From positions 1 to 64,000 of the forward strand of contig NZ_FNLO01000004.1 in NCBI RefSeq assembly GCF_900095735.1: a stretch of DNA of 64,000 nucleotides. The letters are read 5' to 3'. Position numbers and translations under genes: made by a program. Shown piece after piece: positions 38,173 to 47,709 of the stretch. The stretch is from Chitinasiproducens palmae (lineage in GTDB: Bacteria > Pseudomonadota > Gammaproteobacteria > Burkholderiales > Burkholderiaceae). Numbering within the stretch: the first letter of the stretch is position 1; each line of letters begins with the position of its first letter. Under the pieces are notes generated by a model. The model made no database searches. It was not told the origin of the DNA and worked only from the letters and a program-made list of their open reading frames with translations.

Positions 38173-39540
38173 ATGGCACACGTACTCGTGCAGAACCCAA
38201 GCGGCAGCGACGGACTGCGGACGGTCAAGCTGTTCTTCTATGCGGCGGTGATTCTGCTGATCGCGGAATGGATCGGCGCCTTCACGTTCAAGCTCGGCCC
38301 GGGCAAGATCGTGCTGCTGCCGATGATCTGGGCACTGCTGCTCGGCGCGGCACTGGGCCTGGCCAGCAGCCGGTGGCGCAGCAGCGCGCGTCTCGACGTG
38401 GCCACGCAGTTCCTCGCGGCCGCGGTGCTGCAGCCGGCGCTGCTACTGTTCGTCGCCAAATTGGGGCTGTTGGTGGGTGGCGCGCTGCCCAAGCTGGCCG
38501 CGGCCGGCTGGGCACTCGCCTTCCAGGAACTGGGCCACTTTGTCGGCACGATCCTGCTGGGCCTGCCGATCGCCCTGCTGCTCGGCATCAAGCGCGAGGC
38601 AATCGGTGCGACCTTCTCGGTGGGCCGCGAACCGAGCCTGGCCATCATCGGCGAGAAATACGGGATGGATTCGCCGGAAGGACGCGGCGTGCTCGCCGAG
38701 TATCTGACCGGCACCGTGTTTGGCGCGGTGTTCATCGCCCTGCTGGCCGGCTTCGTCGCCAGTCTTGGCATCTTCGATCCGGTCGCGCTCGCGATGGGGT
38801 CGGGCGTCGGCTCCGGCAGCATGATGGCGGCCGCCTCCGGTGCGATCGCGGCACAGCAATCGCCCGAAGTCGCGCAACAGGTGCTGACCTTCGCCGCCGC
38901 CAGCAACCTGATCACGACGACGATCGGCACCTACTTCACATTGTTCATCTCGCTGCCGATGGCAGTGTGGGGCTATCGCGTGCTCGAACCGGTACTGGGC
39001 CGGCGCACGCGGGCCTCGGCCGCCAGCGACGCGGCCGCGCATGCGGCGGTGCGCGCCGCGGAAGGAACGGCGCAGGACGTCGCCAGCGTCCGCACCGAAG
39101 CCCCCGCGCTGGGCTATCCGGGCAAGCTGCTGGCCTGGGTGATGACCGCGATCTTCGCGATGCTGTGCGACCGGATCGCGCACGGCACGGCCTTCGGTGC
39201 GCTGTTGCCGGGGATGCTCGCCATGCTCGGCGCGGTGATCGTCGGCGACGCGGTCTCGACGCTGACGCGTCGTCGCATCCCCGCCGTGTGCTGGGTGTCG
39301 CTCGCGGCGATGTTCATGACCTCGCCACTGTGTCCGTGGGCGACGCAGATCGCCGCGGTCAGCGCGAAGAACGATTTCCTCGCGGTGACCACGCCGATGC
39401 TGGCCTTCGCCGGCCTCTCGATCGCGAAGGACATTCCGGCGTTCCGCCGGCTCGGCTGGCGCATCGTGCTGGTGTCGTTCATCGCAAACGCCGGCACCTT
39501 CCTCGGCGCAACGCTGGTCGCGCAAATCTTCCACCACTGA
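38173..39540 (+). CDS. DUF3100 integral membrane protein, probable transporter
   Basis: The 455-residue protein has about ten membrane segments. It shows DUF3100-type stretches (EWIGAFTFKLGPGKIVLLPM, LGIKREAIGATFSVGREPSL, GSGVGSGSMMAAASG). The repeated small-residue helices resemble secondary transporters. The family is uncharacterised; placement after two oxidative enzymes and a LysR regulator suggests uptake of the pathway substrate. It starts 61 bp after the aldehyde dehydrogenase. Confidence 0.75.
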   Translation: MAHVLVQNPSGSDGLRTVKLFFYAAVILLIAEWIGAFTFKLGPGKIVLLPMIWALLLGAALGLASSRWRSSARLDVATQFLAAAVLQPALLLFVAKLGLLVGGALPKLAAAGWALAFQELGHFVGTILLGLPIALLLGIKREAIGATFSVGREPSLAIIGEKYGMDSPEGRGVLAEYLTGTVFGAVFIALLAGFVASLGIFDPVALAMGSGVGSGSMMAAASGAIAAQQSPEVAQQVLTFAAASNLITTTIGTYFTLFISLPMAVWGYRVLEPVLGRRTRASAASDAAAHAAVRAAEGTAQDVASVRTEAPALGYPGKLLAWVMTAIFAMLCDRIAHGTAFGALLPGMLAMLGAVIVGDAVSTLTRRRIPAVCWVSLAAMFMTSPLCPWATQIAAVSAKNDFLAVTTPMLAFAGLSIAKDIPAFRRLGWRIVLVSFIANAGTFLGATLVAQIFHH

Positions 39541-40105
39541 TTGACGCGACGGGGTGCCGCCGCCGGGCCGGCGGCGCCGTCTACGCGATCTGCGCCACCC
39601 TTCGCAATTTGGCACGGCGCTCGGCGCCACCCGGTGCGCTTCGCACTGCACCGCCGGCGTTACCGTCACCCCGCGCTTCATCCCCTCCGGTTTCGCCTTC
39701 CCTTCCCACACCGCCCACACCACATTAGCCACGCCGAACGGCGGCCGTTCCCGCGCAGCGCTGCCCCGCGCAGGCGATGCATGGCCGGCCACGCGCTCTC
39801 GAATCGCGACGCTCGATCCGCGTCGATCGCCCTATGCATCCCCATGTCCTGTCACGCGCGGGCGAGATCGCCACGGACACAACCAGCCCGCTTACGAGAG
39901 CGGCTGATGCAGCTGCGATGCTGCGGCAGCGTGTGGCAGCGCCCACTCCTTCTTTCTCCGTCGACCTTGCCGCAGAAACCGCGGCCCGTTTTTAGAACGA
40001 TCGTTCTGTTTATTCCGTAACAACTTTCGGCACCGATCCGACCGACGCGGCACGCTGTGTGCTCTATAGAACGTCAAGACTGTCGAACCCATCGGAAACG
40101 TATCC
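39541..40105. promoter_or_regulatory. Gene-free stretch with TetR-type palindrome ahead of DUF2382 gene
   Basis: The first 40 bp hold a GC-rich hairpin (GCCGCC/GGCGGC near 39559-39575) just after the DUF3100 stop. The middle is GC-rich with no credible frame. AGAACGATCGTTCT at 39994-40007 is a perfect 14-bp palindrome in an AT-richer segment about 100 bp ahead of the DUF2382 start, a typical TetR-operator size and position. No TetR gene is in the window. Confidence 0.5.
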
Positions 40106-40618
40106 ATGTCGATCTCGAAACCCGCCAACGCGACTCCGACGCCGCCTGCCGCCACGGCGGACGCGCAATGGCTCGCCACGGCGGAGCCGGTGGTCTTGCC
40201 CCTTGTCGAGGAGGTATTGGAAGTCGGCAAGGTGAAGATCGAGAAAGAAGGGATGCGTTTCCGCAAAGTCGAGGAGACGCACTACACCGAAGTGCAGGTC
40301 TCGTGCGAAGCGCAGACGTACGACATTCAGCGCGTCACCGTCAACCAACCGGTCGCCGCGAAATTCGAGGCGTATCACGACGGCGATGTGCTGGTGGTGC
40401 CCGTGTTCGAGTATGTGCCGGTCACGGAAATGCGTTTGATGTTGAAGGAAGAGGTGCGAATCGCGAAGCGCACGGAGCGTTTCGACCGGGTAGAACCGGT
40501 GCAGTGGAAGCGCGAGCGGGTGGAGGTGCAGCGGCGTGCCGCGCCCGACCAACCGTGGACCGACGTAAACGAAGCGGGCACGACGGCAGCAACGGCGCAA
40601 CCGCCGGATGTTGCTTGA
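40106..40618 (+). CDS. DUF2382 (YsnF/AvaK-type) protein
   Basis: The 170-residue protein has a C-terminal DUF2382 module (LPLVEEVLEVGKVKIEKEGM, then VTEMRLMLKEEVRIAKRTER and WKRERVEVQRR). This module occurs in general-stress proteins of soil bacteria. Soluble, probably cytoplasmic; function unknown. It lies 52 bp ahead of a second gene with the same module and both probably form an operon. Confidence 0.82.
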   Translation: MSISKPANATPTPPAATADAQWLATAEPVVLPLVEEVLEVGKVKIEKEGMRFRKVEETHYTEVQVSCEAQTYDIQRVTVNQPVAAKFEAYHDGDVLVVPVFEYVPVTEMRLMLKEEVRIAKRTERFDRVEPVQWKRERVEVQRRAAPDQPWTDVNEAGTTAATAQPPDVA

Positions 40619-40670
40619 GCGTCCGCTTACCCAACCCTGGCCAGACGGCCGCCCAGACAGGAGAATTCTC

Positions 40671-41711
40671 ATGGCTCAGACGATCATCGGCGTTTTCGAC
40701 AGCAAGCAACGTGCGCAGGATGCAGTGAACGCGCTGGTCAGCGACGGCTTCAGCAGCGCCCACATCGACGTGCATGCATATGACGACTACGCCGCGGGCA
40801 CCTATACCGATGCCGGCACGTTCGGCACGCCGGCCACGGGTACTGGCGCCGCGAGCCTTGGCGCCGATCCGCTGGACACCGGCTATGGCACGCAGCGCGC
40901 CGCAACGACCGGCTCGCTGGACGCCGACGCGTTGCCGCGCACCGCAACCACCGGCACGACCTACACCGGCACCGAGCGCCCGCACGAAGGCATTCTGTCG
41001 CGCATCGAGCATTTCTTCGGCAACCTGTTCGGCAACGACGACCGTCCTGACGAAATCGGCCACTACTCCGAGGCGGTGCGCCGCGGCGGCACGTTGGTGA
41101 CGGTCGATGTCGATGACGAGGCACGCGTGGAACGCGCCCGCGACATCCTGTGGCAGAACGGCGCCGCCGACATCGACAGCCGTGTCGCGCAATGGCGCGA
41201 GACCGGTTACGACCGCTACGACAGCGCTGCGCCGCTGTATAGCCGCGACGAAGCCGATGCCGAGCGTCAGCGCTTCGCGGTGGTTCAGGAAGAACTCGAA
41301 GTCGGCAAGCGCGAAGTCAACAACGGTGGCGTGCGGGTGTATTCGCGCGTGACCGAGCGCCCGGTCAGCGAGACGGTGAACCTGCGTGAAGAGCACGCCA
41401 CAATCGAGCGCCGTGCTGTCGATCGTCCGGCCACCGCGGCCGACCTGCGCGAAGGTTGGACCGAAGTGAACAACACCGAGGAACGCGCGGTGGTCAACAA
41501 GTCCGCACGCGTCGTCGAGGAAGTCGTGGTGGGCAAGGAAGCCTCGACCCGCACCGAGACCATCAGCGACACGGTGCGCGGCACCGACGTGCAGGTGGAG
41601 CAGGTGCCCGGCGACACCACGATCAACACGCGCAGCACCCTCGACCGCACGGCGGACGTGCCGCTGGATTCGGATACCACCACCGACCCGGCCTATCGCA
41701 AGCCGCTGTAA
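40671..41711 (+). CDS. Stress-type protein with N-terminal general-stress domain and DUF2382
   Basis: The 346-residue protein starts MAQTIIGVFDSKQRAQDAVN, an N-terminal general-stress (YflT-like) fold. A Thr/Gly/Ala-rich linker and a second stress-type piece (RRGGTLVTVDVDDEARVERA) follow. A DUF2382 module (VVQEELEVGKREVNNGGVRV to RVVEEVVVGKEASTRTETI) ends the folded part. An AGGAG ribosome binding site precedes the ATG. It probably forms an operon with the smaller DUF2382 gene upstream. Confidence 0.85.
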   Translation: MAQTIIGVFDSKQRAQDAVNALVSDGFSSAHIDVHAYDDYAAGTYTDAGTFGTPATGTGAASLGADPLDTGYGTQRAATTGSLDADALPRTATTGTTYTGTERPHEGILSRIEHFFGNLFGNDDRPDEIGHYSEAVRRGGTLVTVDVDDEARVERARDILWQNGAADIDSRVAQWRETGYDRYDSAAPLYSRDEADAERQRFAVVQEELEVGKREVNNGGVRVYSRVTERPVSETVNLREEHATIERRAVDRPATAADLREGWTEVNNTEERAVVNKSARVVEEVVVGKEASTRTETISDTVRGTDVQVEQVPGDTTINTRSTLDRTADVPLDSDTTTDPAYRKPL

Positions 41712-41908
41712 GCGGGCCAGAGTCAGGGGCGCATGTCGCCCCCGAGACTGCACGTCCAGTTCGCCTGCCGCGTCGCTGGGGCCGGGGGCGGGCACGAACC
41801 GCAGGGCATCGCGCGTCACGGCATGCGATGCCCCGCGACCTGCCGTCTCAGCGGAGCCGTGACGCGGCCAGTCGTCCCCTGCTGTGTGCGTGTAGGTAAT
41901 GAGCGGGT

Positions 41909-41944
41909 AACGACCGGACGTCAGCGAACGAGCGGACGTCAGCG
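41909..41944 (+). repeat. 18-bp direct repeat (two copies)
   Basis: AACGACCGGACGTCAGCG and AACGAGCGGACGTCAGCG, back to back with one mismatch, in the 448-bp spacer between the DUF2382 gene and ppa. The rest of that spacer holds only the terminator at 41981-42014. Confidence 0.7.
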
Positions 41945-41980
41945 GCCGGCGACGCGCTAGGCGTGCCCAGACGACAGTCC

Positions 41981-42014
41981 AAAACAAAAAGCCGGTCGCA
42001 AGACCGGCTTTTTT
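41981..42014. terminator. Bidirectional terminator between convergent genes
   Basis: GCCGGTC-GCAA-GACCGGC (41991-42008) with an A-run before it and six T after it works on both strands. It lies between the plus-strand DUF2382 gene and the minus-strand ppa. Confidence 0.9.
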
Positions 42015-42159
42015 CATGCCGCGATGGCGCGGCTTCGTGGCGTCGCAGGCATCGCAGAGGCCGCCTCGCGCTGCCGCTGCACGTCCGAAGCAGCAGCGGC
42101 ACGGCAGTTTAGCGGTGAAGCCGAAAAGCGGCGAGCGGCATAGCGATGCAGCAGCCGCC

Positions 42160-42687
42160 TCAGGGCTTGTAGTTCGCCACGCCCTCGGTGATTTCCTTGT
42201 GGGCCGCGTCGATGCCTTCCCAGCCCTCGACCTTCACCCACTTGCCCTTCTCGAGCGCCTTGTATTGCTCGAAGAAATGCTTGATCTGGTCCTTCAGGAA
42301 CGCCGGCACGTCGTCGATCGACTTCAGCGACGCAGTCATCGGGCTCAGCTTGTCGACCGGCACGGCCACCAGCTTCGCGTCGACGCCCGACTCGTCGGTC
42401 ATCTTCAGCATGCCGAGCGCACGGCAACGCACCAGCGAGCCGGCCAGCAGCGGGAACGTCGTCACCACCAGCACGTCGACCGGATCGCCGTCGCCGGAAA
42501 GCGTCTGCGGGATGAAACCGTAATTCGCCGGGTAGCGCATGCCGGTGCTGATGAAGCGATCGACGACGAGCAGCCCCAGTTCCTTGTCGGCTTCGTACTT
42601 GACCGGATCGCTCTGCGCCGGAATCTCGATGATGACGTTGAAGTCGTGGGGCAGATCCTTGCCGGCCGGCACGTGATTGAAGCTCAT
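42160..42687 (-). CDS. ppa: Inorganic pyrophosphatase
   Basis: Hydrolyses pyrophosphate to drive biosynthetic reactions. The 175-residue family I enzyme has [19 protein letters not shown], the metal-binding [10 protein letters not shown] and [14 protein letters not shown]. The start [11 protein letters not shown] is standard; longer frames overlap hemY. It lies downstream of hemY on the same strand. Confidence 0.97.
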   Translation of the reverse strand: MSFNHVPAGKDLPHDFNVIIEIPAQSDPVKYEADKELGLLVVDRFISTGMRYPANYGFIPQTLSGDGDPVDVLVVTTFPLLAGSLVRCRALGMLKMTDESGVDAKLVAVPVDKLSPMTASLKSIDDVPAFLKDQIKHFFEQYKALEKGKWVKVEGWEGIDAAHKEITEGVANYKP

Positions 42688-42802
42688 TGCTGTCTCGCAG
42701 TCGTGGAAAGAGAAAGGATGCGTTGCGCGTTTTCGCGCCCAGCCGACGATTATAGCCACCGCAACGCGACGCCCGGGTGGCCAAGGCCACGTAGCGGTGG
42801 TT

Positions 42803-43996
42803 TCAGCGCAGGTCCAGCGCGAGTGCGGCGGCGCGGAAAGCGCGGCTCGCCGCCGCGGTATCGCCAAGCGCCTCGTGCAGTTCGCCCAGCGCGCGCTGGA
42901 TGCGATAGCGCAAGCGCGCGTCGCTCGCATGCGTCAGCGCCTGTTCGTAAGATGCCTGTGCCTTGCCCCAGAGCCGTTGCCGTTGACACAGGCGGCCCAG
43001 GGCGTAAAGCAAGTCGCCATCGTTCGGGTGTTCGGACTGCCAGGCCTCGACGCGCTGGATCGGCGCGCGCGCGTCGTCCTCGTCCGCGCACTCCGCATAT
43101 CGGCGGAGCAGGCGCGCATCCCAGTTCGCTGCAAGCGCCTGTTCCACGACGCGTGCCGCGTCGGCATGACGGCCGAGCGCGACCAGTTCGCCGGCGGCAA
43201 GGTCCGCCAGCCGCGGGGTTTCGCGATCGGCGGCCGGCAGTTGCTGCCACAGTTCGAGCAGCGCGTCCGCGTCGGCGCGCCGTTCATGCAGCAGATGCTC
43301 CAGCGCCTGCTGGCGCACGCGGGTGGCCGTTTCCGGCGGCAGCGCGTCGCGCTTGTCCAGGCTCTTCTGCCGGTTGAGCACACCCTGCCAATCGCCGCGA
43401 CGCCGCGCGACACGCCAGGCCAGACGCTGCACGTAGAGCCGCTTCGCGCCGCCTTCCTCGGCCCGCGCCAACGCAGCGCCTGCCTCCTCGGCATCGTGCG
43501 CCTCCAGATTCATGTCGGCGGCGGCCAGCCATCTGGCCTCCTGCCAGTCGGCACCGTCGACCCGCGCCAGCCATTCGTCGCGGCGGGTGTATTCGCGCAT
43601 GCCCTGGGCGGCGCGTGCCGCGACCAGACTCGCCGCTTCCGGCGCGCGCCCGTGTTCGACGGACTGGCGGGCCGCCTTCTCGGCTTTCTCGAAACGCCCG
43701 GCGAACAGATGGCCGAGCGCCTCGCGCAGCGCGCGGTGCGCCTTCTGGTCGCGGGAGCGCTCGCGGTAGGCGCCGACGCGCTGCGGCAGGCTGAACACAG
43801 CGCGCAGCACGCGCACCAGGATGTACACCAGCACGAACGCGACGATCACCGACACGACCAGAAAGGTCAGCGACATGTCGAGCCGCCACGGCGGATAGAC
43901 CAGAATCACATGCCCCTGGCCGACTTGCCCGGAGACCGCCAACGCCACGGCGACTGCGAACAGCAGCGCCAACCAGAAAAGGGAACGCATGGCCAT
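42803..43996 (-). CDS. hemY: HemY-type membrane TPR protein
   Basis: Inner-membrane protein associated with haem synthesis in proteobacteria. The 397-residue protein has two N-terminal membrane helices ([37 protein letters not shown]). A cytoplasmic TPR-rich helical region ([20 protein letters not shown] to [20 protein letters not shown]) follows. It starts 5 bp after hemX, within the hemCDXY gene cluster. Confidence 0.92.
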   Translation of the reverse strand: MAMRSLFWLALLFAVAVALAVSGQVGQGHVILVYPPWRLDMSLTFLVVSVIVAFVLVYILVRVLRAVFSLPQRVGAYRERSRDQKAHRALREALGHLFAGRFEKAEKAARQSVEHGRAPEAASLVAARAAQGMREYTRRDEWLARVDGADWQEARWLAAADMNLEAHDAEEAGAALARAEEGGAKRLYVQRLAWRVARRRGDWQGVLNRQKSLDKRDALPPETATRVRQQALEHLLHERRADADALLELWQQLPAADRETPRLADLAAGELVALGRHADAARVVEQALAANWDARLLRRYAECADEDDARAPIQRVEAWQSEHPNDGDLLYALGRLCQRQRLWGKAQASYEQALTHASDARLRYRIQRALGELHEALGDTAAASRAFRAAALALDLR

Positions 43997-44001
43997 CGTG
44001 A

Positions 44002-45144
44002 TCAGCCTCCGCTGCCCGTATTCGCCTGGTGCAAGGCGTTGAGGCTGCCGTCAAGGCTGGGCGGCGCAAGCTGCGCCGGTTCGCGGCCCAGGTCGGCCAG
44101 CAACGCGCGCAGTTGCGTCACCTCAGGGGCATTCGGCTCGAAGTAACGCGCCAATGCATCGTCGGCCGCGTGCAGGTCGCCGCGCATCGTCGCACCGTCC
44201 CGCGCGAGCAGGGACAGGCGTGCGGACAGCAGACGCAGCTTCAGGTTCTCGCGCAACGCGGTGTCCTGCGCCGGAGAGACCAACATCGGATCGCCATCGC
44301 GTGCGCCGGCATCGCGGTCGAGCCGCCGGACCTGGACCAGTCCGACCAGGCTGTCCCGAAGCGACGTGCCGGCATGCTGCCAGAAGTGGCGCCACCGCTC
44401 GGTCCAGCCAGCCGCCGGCGTGGTGGACGTCGCAGTCGCAGTCGTGGCGGAAGCGGCGACCGGCGCGGCCGCGGCGCGCGCGGCCGGCGTTTCGCCGGCC
44501 AGCGGCAACCGGTCGATCGCGGCGAGTGCCTGATCGAGTTGCTGGGCGCGCCGTGCGGTGTCGACGCGCGGCGTGTTCGCAAGCCGCTCGAGGTCGGCGG
44601 CGATCGCACGGCGCACGTCGAGCGCGCGCGGCGAGTCGACGCCGTTGAGCCGTGCGTCGGCGCTGCGCAGCGCGCGAAGCGCGGCTTCCGTGTCACCACT
44701 CAACTGCAGTTGCTGGCTCGCGGTGCCGAGCGTCTGTTCAATCTCGCTGAACATCCAGTCGTCGCGATTGCGGTTGAGTTCCTGGTAGCGCGACTCCAGC
44801 GCATCGTCGCGCCGCTGCGCCTCGTCGAGACGCGTCGACAGCGCCGCCAGACGCGCTTCGCTGTCGCGCGTTACCTGGGTCGCGGCGTCCGCGCGACGCC
44901 CTGCCCCTTCGGTTGCGCTGCGCGCCGCCTGCAACTGCGTATCGACCGAGGCCAGCCGCGCTTCCAGGCCGAGCTGGCGCTGATAGACCCAGTAGCCGCC
45001 GGCCGCGAGCGCGGCGATCAGCAGTAACAGGAGCAACACCGCGAACCAGCCCGCGCGGCGCGGTGCCGTCCGGTAGGCGGAGCCAGCCTGGGACCGGCCG
45101 CCCGGCGGCGCGGCATTGGGCGGAATCGGATTCGGATCGGTCAT
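44002..45144 (-). CDS. hemX: HemX, uroporphyrinogen-III C-methyltransferase-like membrane protein
   Basis: The 380-residue protein has one membrane helix (WFAVLLLLLLIAALAAGGYW, residues 33-52) followed by a coiled coil (LEARLASVDTQLQAARSATE onward) and a helical C-terminal domain. No SAM-binding methyltransferase domain is present, as is usual for HemX despite its name. ATGA overlap with hemD. Function in haem synthesis is inferred from the conserved operon. Confidence 0.9.
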   Translation of the reverse strand: MTDPNPIPPNAAPPGGRSQAGSAYRTAPRRAGWFAVLLLLLLIAALAAGGYWVYQRQLGLEARLASVDTQLQAARSATEGAGRRADAATQVTRDSEARLAALSTRLDEAQRRDDALESRYQELNRNRDDWMFSEIEQTLGTASQQLQLSGDTEAALRALRSADARLNGVDSPRALDVRRAIAADLERLANTPRVDTARRAQQLDQALAAIDRLPLAGETPAARAAAAPVAASATTATATSTTPAAGWTERWRHFWQHAGTSLRDSLVGLVQVRRLDRDAGARDGDPMLVSPAQDTALRENLKLRLLSARLSLLARDGATMRGDLHAADDALARYFEPNAPEVTQLRALLADLGREPAQLAPPSLDGSLNALHQANTGSGG

Positions 45145-46604
45145 ACGCTTCTGGTCTGCTCTGCTGCGACGTCGAGAAAGGCCCGTGCGATGGCTGCGTC
45201 GCCGGGGCCGGAAAGCCTTATCGTATCAAACCCGCATTGCCGCGCCGCTTCGGCGATGCGCTGATGCGGCACGATCAGCGTCTCGGTGCGCAAGCGGTCC
45301 CACTGCGGCAAGTCGAGCCGCTGCCGCGCCGCCGCCGCGAAATGCCGGACGGCTTCGGAACTGCTGACCAGCCACGCGCGACGCGTACCGCCGCCCCCGC
45401 CCACTCCGCCAAGCCCGTCGAGCACGGTGCGCCACTGCGCGTCGTCCCAGCGCGGCCCGGCGCGCCGATAGGCGGTGACCGCATCGACCTGCGCACCCGC
45501 CTTGCGCAGGCTGTCGCCGAGCAGTTCGCGCCCGCCGTCGCCACGGATCAGTGCGACGCGGCGCTGGCGCAGTGCCGCGAGCCCGTCTGGCCAGTGCAAC
45601 GCAAGTGCCGTGAGCAACGCTTCCGAGTCGAAACGCGGTTCATTCGATTCCCTGGATTCCCGTCGTTCATGCTCGGGCCCGTCCAGGCCGCGCGCCGCTC
45701 TGGCATGGCCGGCGCGCGGCTCGGCGGCTGGTGGCCTGCCGATCGCCGCGGTCCGTCCTGCCGCGCTTCCTGCGATGCTTCCTGCGACGCTTCCTGCGGT
45801 GGGGTCCGCGGCCGCATCCGCGCTTGCTCCGCTTGTCGTTGCAGCCGCCGAACCGGCCGCCGAGTGGCCAGCCGAATGGGCAACCGAATGGGCAACCGAA
45901 CCGGGAGCCAAAGCGGCCGCCAGTTCGTCGGCCATTGCAGCGGCACCGGCTGGCGAGACAGTCGTGCACGCGTCAAGGCCAGCCGCCTGCAAGGCGCGCA
46001 GGCTGCCGGGCCCGACCACTGCCAGCGGCGGCGCGCGCCGGACAAAATCTTCCGGCCAGCCGCCACGGGTACGCCACCGCGCCGCCGCGTGCATCACCGC
46101 ATTCGGCGAAACGAAGACCAGCAGCGCGTAGTCGTCGAGCCGGTCGAACACCGCGTCGAGTGGTCGGGGGTCGGAGGCCGCGTCGATCGTCAGCAGCGGC
46201 AGGTCGATGCTGGCGATGCCCGCCTGCGCCAGGCGGGCGGCCAGTACGTCGGACTGGCCCGCCGGGCGGGTCAGCACCGCCGTAAACGAAGCGGGCTGGG
46301 CATGCCGCTGCGCGCCACCCGCATCGACCGGCACGGCAGCGACAGCAGGCATGGTAGATCCAGCGGCAGGCGAAGGTGGCACCGGAGGCAGGGTCGTGTA
46401 CGCCGGCATGGTCGTTTCAAGCATCCGTGCATCCGCGCGTTGCCCGGTCGGCCCGGTCGGACTGTCGGCACCGGCGGGGTCGGCTGCACCGGCTGGAGCG
46501 GACGGCGCGTCGGCACCGGCCGCGTCCGCACTTGCCAAGCCGTCGCGTGGCGTCGCGCCCCTTGCGTCCGGCGGCGTCGTGTCGTCGTTGGGCGCGCCCG
46601 TCAC
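45141..46604 (-). CDS. hemD: Uroporphyrinogen-III synthase with large low-complexity expansions
   Basis: Closes hydroxymethylbilane to uroporphyrinogen III. The frame is 487 residues, against about 250-270 normally. The HemD fold appears in two parts: ASFTAVLTRPAGQSDVLAAR to GPGSLRALQAAG (about 105-210), and RFDSEALLTALALHWPDGLA to FLDVAAEQ (about 320-487). An Ala/Pro/Gly-rich N-terminal extension of about 105 residues lies ahead of them. Between them is an insertion of about 90 residues with AHSVAHSAGHS and AGSVAGSIAGS. The start lies 9 bp after the hemC stop. The insertion DNA is made of 12-bp tandem repeats, so it probably grew by slippage. Confidence 0.9.
   Translation of the reverse strand: MTGAPNDDTTPPDARGATPRDGLASADAAGADAPSAPAGAADPAGADSPTGPTGQRADARMLETTMPAYTTLPPVPPSPAAGSTMPAVAAVPVDAGGAQRHAQPASFTAVLTRPAGQSDVLAARLAQAGIASIDLPLLTIDAASDPRPLDAVFDRLDDYALLVFVSPNAVMHAAARWRTRGGWPEDFVRRAPPLAVVGPGSLRALQAAGLDACTTVSPAGAAAMADELAAALAPGSVAHSVAHSAGHSAAGSAAATTSGASADAAADPTAGSVAGSIAGSAAGRTAAIGRPPAAEPRAGHARAARGLDGPEHERRESRESNEPRFDSEALLTALALHWPDGLAALRQRRVALIRGDGGRELLGDSLRKAGAQVDAVTAYRRAGPRWDDAQWRTVLDGLGGVGGGGGTRRAWLVSSSEAVRHFAAAARQRLDLPQWDRLRTETLIVPHQRIAEAARQCGFDTIRLSGPGDAAIARAFLDVAAEQTRSV
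45765..45909 (-). repeat. 12-bp in-frame tandem repeats within hemD insertion
   Basis: Two arrays: GCTTCCTGCGAY-type units at 45765-45800 (three copies) and GAATGGGCAACC-type units at 45862-45909 (four copies, two identical). Each unit adds four residues (VAGS or VAHS). They lie in the poorly conserved insertion of HemD. Confidence 0.8.
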
Positions 46605-46613
46605 GCCGCGGCC

Positions 46614-47585
46614 TCAGTGCGTCGTCGTCAGCGCAGCGACGATGTCCATGCCGCCCTGGTCGATCAGCGCCTGCGCGACCGTGCGGCCCAGCGCATCCGC
46701 TGCCGCGCAGTCGGGGCGCACCGCCTCGTCCTGCGCCACGACGATCCGGCTGCCGTCCGGCATCGACAGCCGCGCGCGCAGCCGCAGGCGCTCGTCGTGC
46801 CAATCGGCGTAGGCGGCGAGTGGCACCTCGCAGCTGCCGCCCAGCATGCGGGACACCGCTCGTTCCGCCGTCACCGCCAGTTCGGTCGGGCTGTCGTGCA
46901 GCGGGGCCAGCGCGGCACGCACGTCGTCGCGCGCCGCCGCAATCTCGATACCGAGCGCGCCCTGCCCTGGCGCCGGCAACGACTGTTCGGCGTCGAGCAA
47001 GGCGCCAATGCGCGCGGTCAGACCCAGCCGTTTCAGACCGGCCGCGGCAAGGATGATCGCCTGATATTCGCCGCGGTCCAGCTTGCCGAGCCGCGTGTCG
47101 AGATTGCCGCGCAGCGGCCGCACATCGAGATGCGGAAATGCCGCCCGAACCATCGCCTCGCGCCGCAGGCTGGCGGTGCCGACCACCGCGCCGGCGGGCA
47201 GCGTGGCCAGCGTCCGGCCGAGGTGATCGGGGTGCAGCACCAGCGCATCGCGTGGGTCCTCACGACTCATCACGGTGGCCAGCGCGAACCCCTCGGGCAG
47301 CGTCATCGGCACATCCTTCAGCGAATGCACCGCGAGATCGGCGCGTCCATCGGCCAGCGCGTTTTCCAGTTCCTTGACGAACAGTCCCTTGCCGCCCACC
47401 TTCGACAGCGTCCGATCGAGGATCTGGTCGCCGCGCGTGGTCATGCCGAGGATCTCCACCTGGCATTGCGGATAGCGGGCGCGCAGACAGGCCTGCACGT
47501 GCTCCGCCTGCCACATGGCGAGCCGGCTTTCGCGCGAGGCGATCACGAGACGAGTGGGCAGCGGGAGGTCGGCGGAGGGGTTCAT
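46614..47585 (-). CDS. hemC: Porphobilinogen deaminase (hydroxymethylbilane synthase)
   Basis: Joins four porphobilinogens into hydroxymethylbilane. The 323-residue protein has [36 protein letters not shown], the [13 protein letters not shown] and [11 protein letters not shown] arginine motifs and the dipyrromethane-cofactor cysteine in [12 protein letters not shown] (about residue 252). The start [12 protein letters not shown] is chosen because upstream frame content is not coding-like. First gene of the hemCDXY cluster. Confidence 0.96.
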   Translation of the reverse strand: MNPSADLPLPTRLVIASRESRLAMWQAEHVQACLRARYPQCQVEILGMTTRGDQILDRTLSKVGGKGLFVKELENALADGRADLAVHSLKDVPMTLPEGFALATVMSREDPRDALVLHPDHLGRTLATLPAGAVVGTASLRREAMVRAAFPHLDVRPLRGNLDTRLGKLDRGEYQAIILAAAGLKRLGLTARIGALLDAEQSLPAPGQGALGIEIAAARDDVRAALAPLHDSPTELAVTAERAVSRMLGGSCEVPLAAYADWHDERLRLRARLSMPDGSRIVVAQDEAVRPDCAAADALGRTVAQALIDQGGMDIVAALTTTH

Positions 47586-47709
47586 GCGAATGGGACGGCG
47601 GCGCGGTGACGGAGCCAGGGATGGTAGCACGCGACCCGCGCCGATCTGGCCCGTGCGGCCCGTCGGCCCGTCGGCAAATCGGCGGAGAGCCGATTCGCCG
47701 GGCCAGCCG

